64,000 nucleotides of DNA from Salinarimonas sp052380005. GTDB lineage: Bacteria; Pseudomonadota; Alphaproteobacteria; Rhizobiales; Beijerinckiaceae. Of the stretch, positions 42,265-50,882 are shown piece after piece. The position numbers were made by a program, and so were the translations under genes. Under the pieces are notes generated by a model. That model was not told the DNA's origin. It saw nothing but the letters and a program-made list of their open reading frames with translations, and made no database searches. The stretch's first letter is position 1; every line of letters starts with the position of its first letter. The stretch lies in NCBI GenBank assembly GCA_052380005.1, contig JBQTCJ010000007.1, one strand, 5' to 3'.

Positions 42265-43020
42265 ATGGACATGTTCTCGCTGCGAGACCGGCTCGCGGTC
42301 GTCATCGGGGGCACCGGCGGCATCGGCGGCGAGATCGCCGCAGCCTACCGGCAGGCGGGCGCGCGGGTGGTGATCGCCGGTCGCCGCAGGGCGACGCTCG
42401 ACGCCGCCGGGCGCTCGGACGCCGACGGGCGCCGCACCGCCTACGCGCTCGATGCCCGCCAGCCGGAGCTGCTCCAGGAGCTCGCAGCGCGGGTGCGCGC
42501 CGAGCACGGCCCGGTCGACGTGCTCGTGAACTGCCAGGGCACGACGGCGATCGAGCCCGCGCTCGCCGTGAACGAGGAGACCTACGACCGCGTGCTCGAC
42601 ACGAACCTGAAGTCGGTCTTCTTCGCCTGCACGGCCTTCGCCCCGGCGATGATCGAGGCGGGGCGAGGCGCAGTCGTCAACATCGCTTCGCTCGCGGCGC
42701 ACACAGGCTGGGCGCAGGCCGCCGCCTACAGCGCGAGCAAGTGGGGCGTGGTCGGGCTGACGCGGAGCTTCGCGGCGGAATGGGGCGCCTCGGGCGTGCG
42801 GGTCAACGCCATCGCGCCCGGCTTCTTCCCGACCGACCTCAACCGCGAGCGCATGTCCCCGGCGCGCAAGGAGGAGGCGGTGCGGCGGTGTGCCATGGGA
42901 CGCATGGGCGAATTGCCGGAGCTCGTCGGCGCGGCTATCTTCCTGGCGAGCGACGCCTCCGCATTCGTCAACGGGGAGACCCTGCGCGTCGACGGGGGCT
43001 ATCTGGCGTCGGGGATCTGA
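42265..43020 (+). CDS. Short-chain dehydrogenase/reductase
   Basis: This is a 251-residue classical SDR. It has VVIGGTGGIGGEIAAAYRQA (about 12-31), LVNCQGTTAIEPAL, the Ser in NIASLAAHTGW and the Tyr-Lys pair YSASKWGVVGLTRSFA, ending FLASDASAFVNGETLRVDGG. It is divergent from the TRAP operon and lies 28 bases before the GntR gene on the same strand. It is probably a second enzyme for the same substrate class. GGGAGGGACAGG precedes the ATG at 42265. Confidence 0.93.
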   Translation: MDMFSLRDRLAVVIGGTGGIGGEIAAAYRQAGARVVIAGRRRATLDAAGRSDADGRRTAYALDARQPELLQELAARVRAEHGPVDVLVNCQGTTAIEPALAVNEETYDRVLDTNLKSVFFACTAFAPAMIEAGRGAVVNIASLAAHTGWAQAAAYSASKWGVVGLTRSFAAEWGASGVRVNAIAPGFFPTDLNRERMSPARKEEAVRRCAMGRMGELPELVGAAIFLASDASAFVNGETLRVDGGYLASGI

Positions 43021-43048
43021 GCGGCGCGCCGCGCCGCTCGGCAACGGG

Positions 43049-44125
43049 ATGGGACGTGTGGCGGTCACGGACGGAACGAGCGGGACGTTTGCGCCGGACC
43101 GGACGTCCGCCGCAAGGGAGCCTTCCGTTACAGGAGCGGTGCCGCGCCTCAACGAGCGGGTCTTCGCCATCCTGGCCGCGGAGATCGCGCAGGGACGCCT
43201 CCAGGCCGGCGAGCGGATCGGGGAGACGCAGGTGGCGAGCCGCTTCGGCGTGAGCCGCCCTCCGGCTCGCCAGGCCCTCGCCCGCCTCGCCGAGGCGGGG
43301 CTCGTCCGCAAGACGCAAGGGCGCGGCTACGTCGTCGAGGCCGCCGCGGACGCGGTCGCCCCCGCCACGGCCGCCGCCGCCGACGCCGTCTCGGGGCGGC
43401 TGCGCGCCGTTGCGACCTGGGAGCGCATCTACGACGAGGTCGAGAGCGAGATCGTGGCCCGTACGCTGCTGGCCGACTGGCGGATCGTCGAGAGCGAGCT
43501 CGCCCGTCACTACGGGGTGAGCCGCACCGTGGCGCGCGACGTGGTCGGGCGCCTGCAGCAGGCCGGCGTCGTCAAGAAGGGCGAGGGTGCGCGCTGGGTC
43601 GCGCCGGCGCTGACGCCGACCCACGTCGGCGAGCTCTACGAGGTGCGCGCGATCCTCGAGCCCGAGGCGCTGGAGAAGGCCGCCGCCCGCGCGCCGGCCG
43701 CGCTGCTCGCGCGGATGGAGGCACGGCTCGAGGCCGGCCTCGCCGCGCCCGAGCGCCTCGGCAGCACCGAGCTCGACGCGCTCGAGGACGAGATGCACGT
43801 CCAGTTCCTCGGCCATTGCGGCAACGAGGCCCTTCTCCAGGCGATCCGGCTGCACCAGTCGCTCCTCATCGCCCACCGCTTCCTCTACCCGCGCACGCTG
43901 GCGATGTTCGAGGTCGAGCCCTTCCTGCCCGAGCACCTCGCCGTCGTGCGCAAGCTGCGCGCCGGGCGGGTGGCCGAGGCGCGCGTGGAGCTGCGCGGGC
44001 ACCTGATGGTGTCGCGCGAGAGGGCGCTCGCGCGCATCGCCCGCATCCGCCGGAGCTTCGACCCGCGGGACCTGCCCTACCTGGAGCGGCTCGCGCCGGC
44101 GACCTTCCGGGATCCCGGCCCATGA
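43049..44125 (+). CDS. GntR-family regulator with two winged-helix domains and FCD domain
   Basis: The 358-residue protein has a first winged helix at about 33-97 (RFGVSRPPARQALARLAEAG, then GRGYVVE) and a second at about 122-185 (HYGVSRTVARDVVGRLQQAG, then GARWVAP). An all-helical FCD effector domain follows at about 190-335 (LYEVRAILEPEALEKAAARA; EDEMHVQFLGHCGNEALLQA). FCD regulators bind small organic acids, often with a metal. Two complete HTH domains in one chain are unusual for GntR proteins. It likely controls the divergent TRAP operon and the SDR before it. Its stop overlaps the start of the metallophosphoesterase gene. Confidence 0.88.
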   Translation: MGRVAVTDGTSGTFAPDRTSAAREPSVTGAVPRLNERVFAILAAEIAQGRLQAGERIGETQVASRFGVSRPPARQALARLAEAGLVRKTQGRGYVVEAAADAVAPATAAAADAVSGRLRAVATWERIYDEVESEIVARTLLADWRIVESELARHYGVSRTVARDVVGRLQQAGVVKKGEGARWVAPALTPTHVGELYEVRAILEPEALEKAAARAPAALLARMEARLEAGLAAPERLGSTELDALEDEMHVQFLGHCGNEALLQAIRLHQSLLIAHRFLYPRTLAMFEVEPFLPEHLAVVRKLRAGRVAEARVELRGHLMVSRERALARIARIRRSFDPRDLPYLERLAPATFRDPGP

Positions 44126-44883
44126 GGGTGCTCGCCGTCTCCGACATCCACATCGACCACCCGGAGAATCTTGGTTGGCTGCAGGGCCTGTCGCGGGTCG
44201 ACCACCGCGACGACGTGCTCGTCCTCGCCGGCGACGTCGCGAGCGCGCTGCCGCTCCTCGCCCATGGCCTCGAGCTCCTGGCGGAGCGCTTCCGCACGGT
44301 CCTGTTCGTGCCGGGTAACCACGATCTGTGGGTGGGCGCGGACGATGGCGACGGCGACAGCTTCGCCAAGTTCCGCGCCGTTGAGCACGTCGCGCGGGAA
44401 AGCGGCGCCTCGATGCGTGCATGGCGCCAGGGCGGCCTGCGCATCGTGCCGCTGCTCGGCTGGTACGACTTCAGCTTCGGCGAGCCGGACGCGCGGCTGC
44501 GCCTGTCGTGGATGGACTTCCGCGCCTGCCGCTGGCCGGAGGGCCTGGGCGCGTGGGACGTCACCTCCGCCTTCCTGCGGCTCAACGCGCCCTTGCAGCC
44601 CCTCGCCGACGCGACGACGCTGACCTTCTCGCACTTCCTGCCGCGCATCGACCTGATCCCGGAGCGCATCCCCGCGACCTACCGCTTCCTGGATCCCGTG
44701 CTCGGCAGCCGGCGCATGGACGAGCAGATCCGCGCGCTCGGCGGCAGCCTGCACGTCTACGGCCACAGCCACGTCAACCAGCGCATCGAGCGCGACGGCG
44801 TCACCTACGTCAACAACGCCTTCGGCTATCCGCGCGAGCGGCGGATCGCGCGCAAGGACCTCCTGTGCGTGTACGAGACATGA
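44122..44883 (+). CDS. Calcineurin-like metallophosphoesterase, possible phosphopantetheinyl hydrolase
   Basis: This is a 253-residue two-metal phosphoesterase. Metal-binding motifs in order are SDIHIDH (7-13), LAGDVAS (35-41), PGNHDLW (64-70), a His in TFSHFLP (near 172) and YGHSHVNQRI (near 213). No signal peptide is seen. It overlaps the downstream phosphopantetheinyl transferase gene by four bases. In Mycobacterium tuberculosis a metallophosphoesterase (PptH) encoded beside the transferase PptT removes phosphopantetheine from carrier proteins; the same pairing here suggests that activity, as inference. Other small phosphodiester substrates remain possible. Confidence 0.85.
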   Translation: MRVLAVSDIHIDHPENLGWLQGLSRVDHRDDVLVLAGDVASALPLLAHGLELLAERFRTVLFVPGNHDLWVGADDGDGDSFAKFRAVEHVARESGASMRAWRQGGLRIVPLLGWYDFSFGEPDARLRLSWMDFRACRWPEGLGAWDVTSAFLRLNAPLQPLADATTLTFSHFLPRIDLIPERIPATYRFLDPVLGSRRMDEQIRALGGSLHVYGHSHVNQRIERDGVTYVNNAFGYPRERRIARKDLLCVYET

Positions 44884-45671
44884 GCGCGCCGGCAACCGAG
44901 GCGGGAGCGACGCCGGGCGACGGTGTCGACCTCTGGATCAGCCGGATCGACGCCGTGCGCGCCACGCCCGGCCTCGTCGAGGCCTATCGCGACCTGATGA
45001 CGGACGAGGAGCGCGCCCGCGAGCGGCGCTTCCACTTCGAGGCCGATCGGCTGCGCTACGCGACCGCGCGTGCGCTCGTGCGCACGACCTTGTCGCGCTA
45101 CGGCGCGCGCACGCCGCAGGCCTGGCGCTTCGTCCCGGATCGCTTCGGCAAGCCGCATCTCGACGCGGACGGCGCGGCCGCCGTGCCGGGGCTCACCTTC
45201 AACCTGTCGCATTCCGGCGATCTCGTCGTCCTCGCGGCGGCCGTGGGGCGCGCCGTGGGCGTCGACGTCGAGCGCATCCGCGACCGCGGCGATCTCCCGG
45301 GCCTCGCCGCCCACGCCTTCGCGCCCGAGGAGGCGCAGTCGCTCGCGGGCCTCGACGCGGCGCCGCGCGCCTACCGCTTCTTCGAGCACTGGACCCTGAA
45401 GGAGGCCTACATCAAGGCGCGCGGGCTGGGGCTGTCGCTCTCGCTCGCATCCTTCTGGTTCGACCTCGGCACCCCCGGCGCGATCCGCTTCACGACCCGA
45501 GAGCCCGGCCAGGACGCCGCCGCCTGGTGCTTCTGGCGGGCCGACCCGGACCCGGAGCATCCGCTGGCGCTGTGCGTCGGCGGCGCGGCGCTCCCCCTGA
45601 TCCGCACCTGGTCGACGACGCCGCTCGTCGAGACGAAGGCGACGGCGCTCGCGGCGCGGAGGCGGTCGTGA
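44880..45671 (+). CDS. 4'-phosphopantetheinyl transferase (Sfp type)
   Basis: The enzyme moves phosphopantetheine from coenzyme A to a serine of carrier proteins. The 263-residue, two-lobed length is typical of Sfp/Gsp enzymes. FNLSHSGDLVVLA (108-120), the metal-binding GVDVERIRD (127-135) and WTLKEAYIKARG (171-182) are all intact. The target carrier protein is not in the window. It starts within the stop of the metallophosphoesterase gene and ends an overlapping GntR-phosphoesterase-transferase run. Confidence 0.94.
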   Translation: MSAPATEAGATPGDGVDLWISRIDAVRATPGLVEAYRDLMTDEERARERRFHFEADRLRYATARALVRTTLSRYGARTPQAWRFVPDRFGKPHLDADGAAAVPGLTFNLSHSGDLVVLAAAVGRAVGVDVERIRDRGDLPGLAAHAFAPEEAQSLAGLDAAPRAYRFFEHWTLKEAYIKARGLGLSLSLASFWFDLGTPGAIRFTTREPGQDAAAWCFWRADPDPEHPLALCVGGAALPLIRTWSTTPLVETKATALAARRRS

Positions 45672-46465
45672 CGCGCGCCATCGCGGGGCGGCCGCTGACG
45701 CCCTGTTTCGAGGCGGGAATGCGCCTGGTGCTGCACGGCGCGTGATCTCGGCACGGCGCGGGCGGCTGCGGCGCAGACGGCCGGTCGACGGCGCAGGGCG
45801 GCAGAAGTGGGTCGATGTCGAGGAACGGATGGTAGCGGAGGAGGGACTCGCTACTCCGGTCGCCCGCAAAGCTTTGCGGATCAACGGATCACGGTCGGCG
45901 ACAGCCGTTACCGTGGAACATTACACATTTACACTGGCTCGACGACCGGAACAAGACGGTTGGCCCTGAGACAGCAGGAAATGGTAGATTAAGGTTACAG
46001 AATGGTTGGCGATCGGCCGAAGCAGCTCGCCGCGATCCGATCCGACCGACCTCTCGTCTCGCAGAGATCGGCCTATGGCGGCAACGACGAAAGGGCGGAG
46101 AAGGGGGGCACCCTTTCCCAACGTCCGTGTACCCGGTCATTTGCCAGCGTTATCGTCGCGATGCGGACACGGTCGGTGCCGCTCGCGGGACAACAGCGCG
46201 GACGAAGCACGGGCGCAAGAGCAAGCGGTGGTCGAAGGGTAGCCAACCTTTGGCGTAACCAATGCTTCGCGAGCGTCCATCGGCATTCGCCTCCGCCGCG
46301 GTCAGCATCGAGCCGTGGTCGCGAAGCTGGAGGTAACGATCATTTTCGCCCTTCACTCGGAGGCGCGGATTTGCCTCGATGGAGCGGCTTACGTCCTTGT
46401 CAGCGTACGCCGAAATGCTTTACCGCTGCGCCGGCAGCATGTCGCTCGTGAAGGTCGCACAAAAC
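45672..46465. other. Gene-poor, less GC-rich stretch at island edge
   Basis: Nearly 800 bases with only short unconvincing frames. Part of it (about 45830-46010) is clearly richer in A/T than the core genes, with runs such as acattacacatttacactgg. No tRNA, integrase or direct-repeat attachment site was seen. It marks the change from core-like genes to the accessory genes on the right. Confidence 0.55.
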
Positions 46466-47557
46466 ATGAAACTCGGGGCGGTTCTCCTCCTCGCCGCGAT
46501 CGGCTCTCTTGCGGGAGAAACCTGCCAAGCGGAGTTAATGCGCTTCGAACTTCAAGGCAACGGCGGAAACTGCCACGGTTGCGAGTGGGTTATCGCCGAC
46601 GGCGTCATCACGTCCGAGACCCCGGAAGATTTCGAGCGCTTCGTGGAGGACGAGTTCGGGGGCTCGGGAGGACCGACCCTCTATCTCAACTCGGGCGGGG
46701 GCAATCTCGTCGCAGGGCTGCGTCTCGGGGAGCTTATTCGTAAGTACGGGTTCTGGACCGCCGTCGGCGCCTCGGTGAGGGACGGGGTCTCGAGCTTCGG
46801 CCACGAGATCGTCCCTGGCGTGTGCGCGTCCGCTTGCGCCTACGCTTTTCTCGGGGGCGTCTCGCGCTCGGCAGAGCCGGGCGAGGTCGGCGTGCACCAA
46901 TTCTACGACGGGGCGGCCCTCACCAATCCGACGGAAAAGGCTTTCGACGCCTACGACCTGTCGAGCCAGCAGATCATGACCGGCGTGATACTCGAATATG
47001 TCGTTCGCATGGGCGCCGGCGCCGAGATCGTGACGACGGCAGCGATGACGTCCCCCGGCGAAATGCACTTCTTCGACCACGACGAGCTGACGTCGTTCCG
47101 TGTGACGTGGAACCCTCGGGAATTCGACCCTTGGCGGATCGAGCCGTACAAGTCCGGCGTCGTGGCCTTCACGAAGACACGAGACCAGACAGGGACGGTG
47201 ACCGTCTTCTGCCGCCAGCCGGGTGTCCTGACGGCCCTCGTCTCGGAAAAGGACGAAGAGGCGAGCCGCCGCCTCCAGGAGCCGAATGCGTTCGATCCTA
47301 TCACCGTCGTGGAGGGAATGGACGCGTTCGGGCATTACGTGCCCGGCTCCATGATGCGAACCTACGCGCGAAACGGGCACTGGAACCTGGAGGTCACAGT
47401 GCCGAACTTCAGCCTGGCGCGCGTTCCCGCCGAGGGCGATACGGTGGACCTCGACGTGACGGACCACGCTCCACGCGTCTCGCACGGCCTCAGCCGTTTC
47501 CTGCCGCGGACGTCCTTCGCGGAAACCTTCAGCGTCGCCCTGCGGAACTGCATCTGA
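46466..47557 (+). CDS. Exported ClpP-like-fold protein of unknown function
   Basis: The product starts MKLGAVLLLAAIGSLAGETC and has a signal peptide. The middle matches the ClpP/crotonase-like periplasmic proteins of COG3904 type: TLYLNSGGGNLVAGLRLGEL (about 70-89), then VPGVCASACAYAFLGGVSRS and GEVGVHQFYDGAAL. The position of the Ser-Ala-Cys turn recalls the nucleophile of ClpP-like proteases, but a full catalytic triad cannot be assigned. The last 120 residues are unlike known domains. Upstream in-frame ATGs at 46379 and 46439 are possible starts. It stands alone, divergent in direction from mcrBC. Confidence 0.72.
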   Translation: MKLGAVLLLAAIGSLAGETCQAELMRFELQGNGGNCHGCEWVIADGVITSETPEDFERFVEDEFGGSGGPTLYLNSGGGNLVAGLRLGELIRKYGFWTAVGASVRDGVSSFGHEIVPGVCASACAYAFLGGVSRSAEPGEVGVHQFYDGAALTNPTEKAFDAYDLSSQQIMTGVILEYVVRMGAGAEIVTTAAMTSPGEMHFFDHDELTSFRVTWNPREFDPWRIEPYKSGVVAFTKTRDQTGTVTVFCRQPGVLTALVSEKDEEASRRLQEPNAFDPITVVEGMDAFGHYVPGSMMRTYARNGHWNLEVTVPNFSLARVPAEGDTVDLDVTDHAPRVSHGLSRFLPRTSFAETFSVALRNCI

Positions 47558-47677
47558 TGCAAGCGATATGGCGTCACTGCACGGCACGTATCCCCGTAGA
47601 AGGCGGCGAGGTCGGCCCGACCGAGCGTTCCTCCAGGCTGCCGTCCTGACGAAAGTAGCCCAGCCGGTATTCCGAAT

Positions 47678-48985
47678 TCAGAGCCCGATCGCGGCCGCGA
47701 GGCCCGGTGTGCCGATCAGGGGCGCCAGTCCAGTTCTCAAGCGTTCGAGCGCGTCGTCCTCGCTCGCCAAATCGTGGGTGAGGACGGCGATCTCGTCCTC
47801 GCAGTCTGCCACGCGATGTCGGCTCGAAAGCCCTTCATCCGCCCCGAGACCGGAATGATGCGGGTAAAGCAGGGCCAAGCGCGGGCAGGCGTAGAGGCGA
47901 CCGTAGGCCATCATCTGGTAGACGTCGGCCTGAGAGACACCCTGCTTCGGGTCGTCGATCCGCGGCGCGAGACGCTTCCACTTGGTGTCGGCCACCAGCA
48001 GGATCGCGTCTCCCCGCCGGACGATCAGGTCGGGACGGGTCTGGAACGCCTGCGACCCGGTCGCGAGGTCGGTGAGGCAGTAGCGGCGCCCGCCCTGGGC
48101 GACAACCGTCAACCCGTCCTGCCGAAGAGCGCGGGCGAGCACGCGGGCGATGTAGGCCTCGAACAGCGCGTTCATGTCGAAGAGAAGCGAGAATCCGCGT
48201 TGCGGCCCAGACGAGGTCGTCTGGAAGCGACCGCCGAGCAGCAGCTGCGCCAGCTCAACGAGGTCGCGCCAGCGCGCGTTGCTGCGGTCGAGGTGGATCA
48301 GATCGAAGCGGAGATGCCCGGGCGGTGGAGCCGGCACGTCCGCATAGACGAACGCGAGCTCCCGCAGGAGCCGCCGGGTCGCCTCTCGCCGTGCATGGCC
48401 CGTGAGGACGCCGACGGCGGCCTTCATGACCTGGTTGAGCGGGATGTCCGGCGAGAGCGCGTCGTAGCGGCAGGCGAGCTTCTGGGGCGTCGCGAGCAGC
48501 GTGGTGAATTGGCGTTTCGGGTCGAGACGGCCGCGCAGGGCGGTCAGATCGCCCTCCTCGGGAACGTACGCCCGCGGCATTCCGCGGCGCACGGCCTCGG
48601 CCAGGCGCTCGGCGAAGAGGCGCACGAGGATCTCCAGGAGATCCTCCCGCTGCGTATCGAGTGCGGTGAGCCGTCCGGCGGCGAGGTCGAGATCGAGGGC
48701 GACGGCGAGCATGCGGACGAGCCGGCGGCGGACCGCGCCCTCGCCGTCGAGCCCGTCGATCTTCGGCAGGATCTCGAGCGAGCAGCCCTCGGCGGCGATC
48801 ACCCCCACGATGTTCCGGGCGCGCAGCCCCGTGCGGCCGTGCTCCAGGACGCCCGTCCCGGTCGCGCCGGCGAGCGGCGAGGCCCGTGCGGCGGCGGCGA
48901 TCCGGTCCGCCGCGAAGCGCGGGATCTCGTCCGGGCCGTCGCCATAGGGGATGTGCGCCCATTCCGAGACGCTGCGCCGGATCAT
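47678..48985 (-). CDS. mcrC: McrC, nuclease subunit of McrBC-type restriction system
   Basis: McrC is the PD-(D/E)XK nuclease partner of the GTP-driven McrB translocase, cutting DNA with modified bases. The 435-residue protein has the N-terminal DUF2357-like/McrC region (LRARNIVGVIAAEGCSLEIL, about 54-73; PKRQFTTLLATPQKLACRYD). Its nuclease core, RPDLIVRRGDAILLVADTKW (about 320-339), contains the D-xn-DxK catalytic pattern. YQMMAYGRLYACPRLALLYP follows. The ATG overlaps the mcrB stop (ATGA), so the two subunits are co-translated. Confidence 0.94.
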   Translation of the reverse strand: MIRRSVSEWAHIPYGDGPDEIPRFAADRIAAAARASPLAGATGTGVLEHGRTGLRARNIVGVIAAEGCSLEILPKIDGLDGEGAVRRRLVRMLAVALDLDLAAGRLTALDTQREDLLEILVRLFAERLAEAVRRGMPRAYVPEEGDLTALRGRLDPKRQFTTLLATPQKLACRYDALSPDIPLNQVMKAAVGVLTGHARREATRRLLRELAFVYADVPAPPPGHLRFDLIHLDRSNARWRDLVELAQLLLGGRFQTTSSGPQRGFSLLFDMNALFEAYIARVLARALRQDGLTVVAQGGRRYCLTDLATGSQAFQTRPDLIVRRGDAILLVADTKWKRLAPRIDDPKQGVSQADVYQMMAYGRLYACPRLALLYPHHSGLGADEGLSSRHRVADCEDEIAVLTHDLASEDDALERLRTGLAPLIGTPGLAAAIGL

Positions 48986-50838
48986 GCAGGATCGTAGGCG
49001 TCGAGGGGGAAGCTGTCCCGGACGCGCCAGCTCACGCGCGGCTCGGCGCCGTCCTCGTCGAGCCCCGGCGGCGGCTTCAGCGTGATGCGCTCCAGGAAAC
49101 GCTGGCCCTTGGGATCGCCGAGCACCAGCGCGACCTTGCTCCAGTCCTCGAAGAAATACTCCTGGAGGAGCGGGATGATCTTCAGACGCATCGCCTCGTC
49201 GACCTCCGCCCGGGTGCGGCAGGCCATGAGGTAGGCGTGGCCGATCTGGCGCTCGCGGTCGACGAGGTACTCGATCCGCTCGTTGACGCGCCGGAGGAAC
49301 TCGCCGAGGTCGATCCCCGTCGCCGCGCTCGCAGCCGCCAGCAGCTCCGGGCGCGGCATCAGCTCGCGGAAGACGAAACGCCGCCTCAGCGCGGTGTCGA
49401 GGAGCGCGATGGAGCGATCGGCGGTGTTCATCGTGCCGACGATATGGAGGTTGTCCGGCACGCCGAACGCGTCGCCGGAATAGGGAAGCGTCAGGCGGAT
49501 CTCGTTCTCGCCGCCCAGCCGCTTGTCCGGCTCGAGCAGGGTGATGAGCTCGCCCAGCACCTTCGAGACGTTCGCGCGGTTGATCTCGTCGATCACGAGC
49601 ACGAACTGGTCCGGCGGCAGGTCGTCATCGACGGCCTCGCCGGGTAGCAGCCGGGACAGGGCCTCGCGCTTGAGGTGGTCGTCGGAGAGCCGGTAGCAGG
49701 ATTGCTGCGTGAACGGCTTGGCGTAGATCTCGTCGACGCCGAGAGGCTCGTCGAGCTTCAGGAGCCAGCGGACGTCGCGGCGATGATTGTAGGTCCGGAA
49801 ACCCGTGGGCTCGTAGCGGTATCCGCTCGTGATCTCTCCGATGGCGCGGAAGCTGTGATTTCCGGCCGAGACGACCACGAGGTCTCCCACGCGCATTTGC
49901 TCCCGGAAGCGCCATACCTGGGCGACGTTGCCGCTGGTCCCGCTCACCCCCGGCTCGATCTCGTTCCAGCGCGCCTTGACGGTCGCGAAATCCCCATAGG
50001 ACGGATCGGACCAGTCGACGTCGCCGCCCCAGCCCAGCACGATGTATCCGCCGGCGAGCGCCGCGTCGTAGACCTCGTCCTCGGAGCCGGCGCGACCGAG
50101 CGACATCTTGTAGACGCTCCGCTCGCCGACGTCGAAGGGTGCGCTGCCGCCGCGTTTGCGGGCTTGCTCGGCGCGAGCGCAGATCTCTCGGAAAACGCCC
50201 TTGACGGGGACGAGGCGAAAGCCTGGACCGTCGTCGCCCGAGCCTTCGCCGCCGGGCTCCGCCGAGACCGGCCGCAGGCCTTCCACGAAATCCTCGTAGG
50301 AATAGGACTGGTGGAAGGTGACGAAGCGGATCTGGCCGGCCTCCCGCAGCTTCGCATAGCGGGCCATCAGCTCCGCCCGCTTTTCCGGGACCTCGCCGTC
50401 GCACAGGCGAACCGCCTCGGCGGCGGTGGCGTAGGTCTTGCCTGTTCCCGGAGGGCCGTAGAGGATCAGGTTCGTCGGCGTGGGGACGTCGGGATCCTCT
50501 CCGTCGACGGCGAGCGGTCCGTCGGGCGCGGCTCTGAACCGGCGATAGCTCTCCAGGGCGTTCCGGAACCCGTTCAGCCTGTGCCGCGAGCCGACGGAGC
50601 TCGGCATGAGCGCGCGGTAGGCCGTGCCGCCCTCCTGATAGTCCTTCGTCATTGTGGCGAGCGCCGCGCGCAGCTGCTCCAGCCCGTCCGCGTCGTAGGC
50701 GGCGTCGATGTCGGCGAACGGGCTTCCCAGCGCCTTCATCCGCTTTTCGATGCTGCTCATGTAGCTGATACGGATCTTGGTCGCGGACGGCGCCCGCCCG
50801 CTCTTCTCCAACCACGCCCTGAACTCGTCTTTCTTCAA
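48982..50838 (-). CDS. mcrB: McrB-family AAA+ GTPase with inserted EVE/PUA-like domain
   Basis: The 618-residue protein has an N-terminal helical domain (about 1-105), then an AAA+ core with Walker A LYGPPGTGKTYATAA (about 126-140), Walker B LVIDEINRANVSKVLGELIT (about 414-433), the family signature TMNTADRS (469-476) and the arginine-finger region ALRRRFVF. Between Walker A and B lies an insert of about 150 residues (about 240-395) with GYIVLGWGGDVDW, VWRFREQMRVGDLVVVSAGN and IGEITSGYRY, which looks like an EVE/PUA-type domain able to read modified bases. The start is a TTG at 50838, chosen because GGAGGGG lies just upstream and the frame has no better start. It overlaps mcrC. Confidence 0.9.
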   Translation of the reverse strand: MKKDEFRAWLEKSGRAPSATKIRISYMSSIEKRMKALGSPFADIDAAYDADGLEQLRAALATMTKDYQEGGTAYRALMPSSVGSRHRLNGFRNALESYRRFRAAPDGPLAVDGEDPDVPTPTNLILYGPPGTGKTYATAAEAVRLCDGEVPEKRAELMARYAKLREAGQIRFVTFHQSYSYEDFVEGLRPVSAEPGGEGSGDDGPGFRLVPVKGVFREICARAEQARKRGGSAPFDVGERSVYKMSLGRAGSEDEVYDAALAGGYIVLGWGGDVDWSDPSYGDFATVKARWNEIEPGVSGTSGNVAQVWRFREQMRVGDLVVVSAGNHSFRAIGEITSGYRYEPTGFRTYNHRRDVRWLLKLDEPLGVDEIYAKPFTQQSCYRLSDDHLKREALSRLLPGEAVDDDLPPDQFVLVIDEINRANVSKVLGELITLLEPDKRLGGENEIRLTLPYSGDAFGVPDNLHIVGTMNTADRSIALLDTALRRRFVFRELMPRPELLAAASAATGIDLGEFLRRVNERIEYLVDRERQIGHAYLMACRTRAEVDEAMRLKIIPLLQEYFFEDWSKVALVLGDPKGQRFLERITLKPPPGLDEDGAEPRVSWRVRDSFPLDAYDPA

Positions 50839-50882
50839 CGCCGCCCCTCCGAGTTTCCAATCGCTGAAAGCGCACGCTCCCG

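Noticed and set aside
45807..46451. Short open frames in the gene-poor stretch
   Set aside because: No ribosome binding sites, no protein-like composition, and overlapping frames on both strands.
45672..46465. tRNA gene or attachment site at the island edge
   Set aside because: No cloverleaf-like segment with a T-loop GTTCGA-type motif, and no direct repeats to a second site, could be found by eye.
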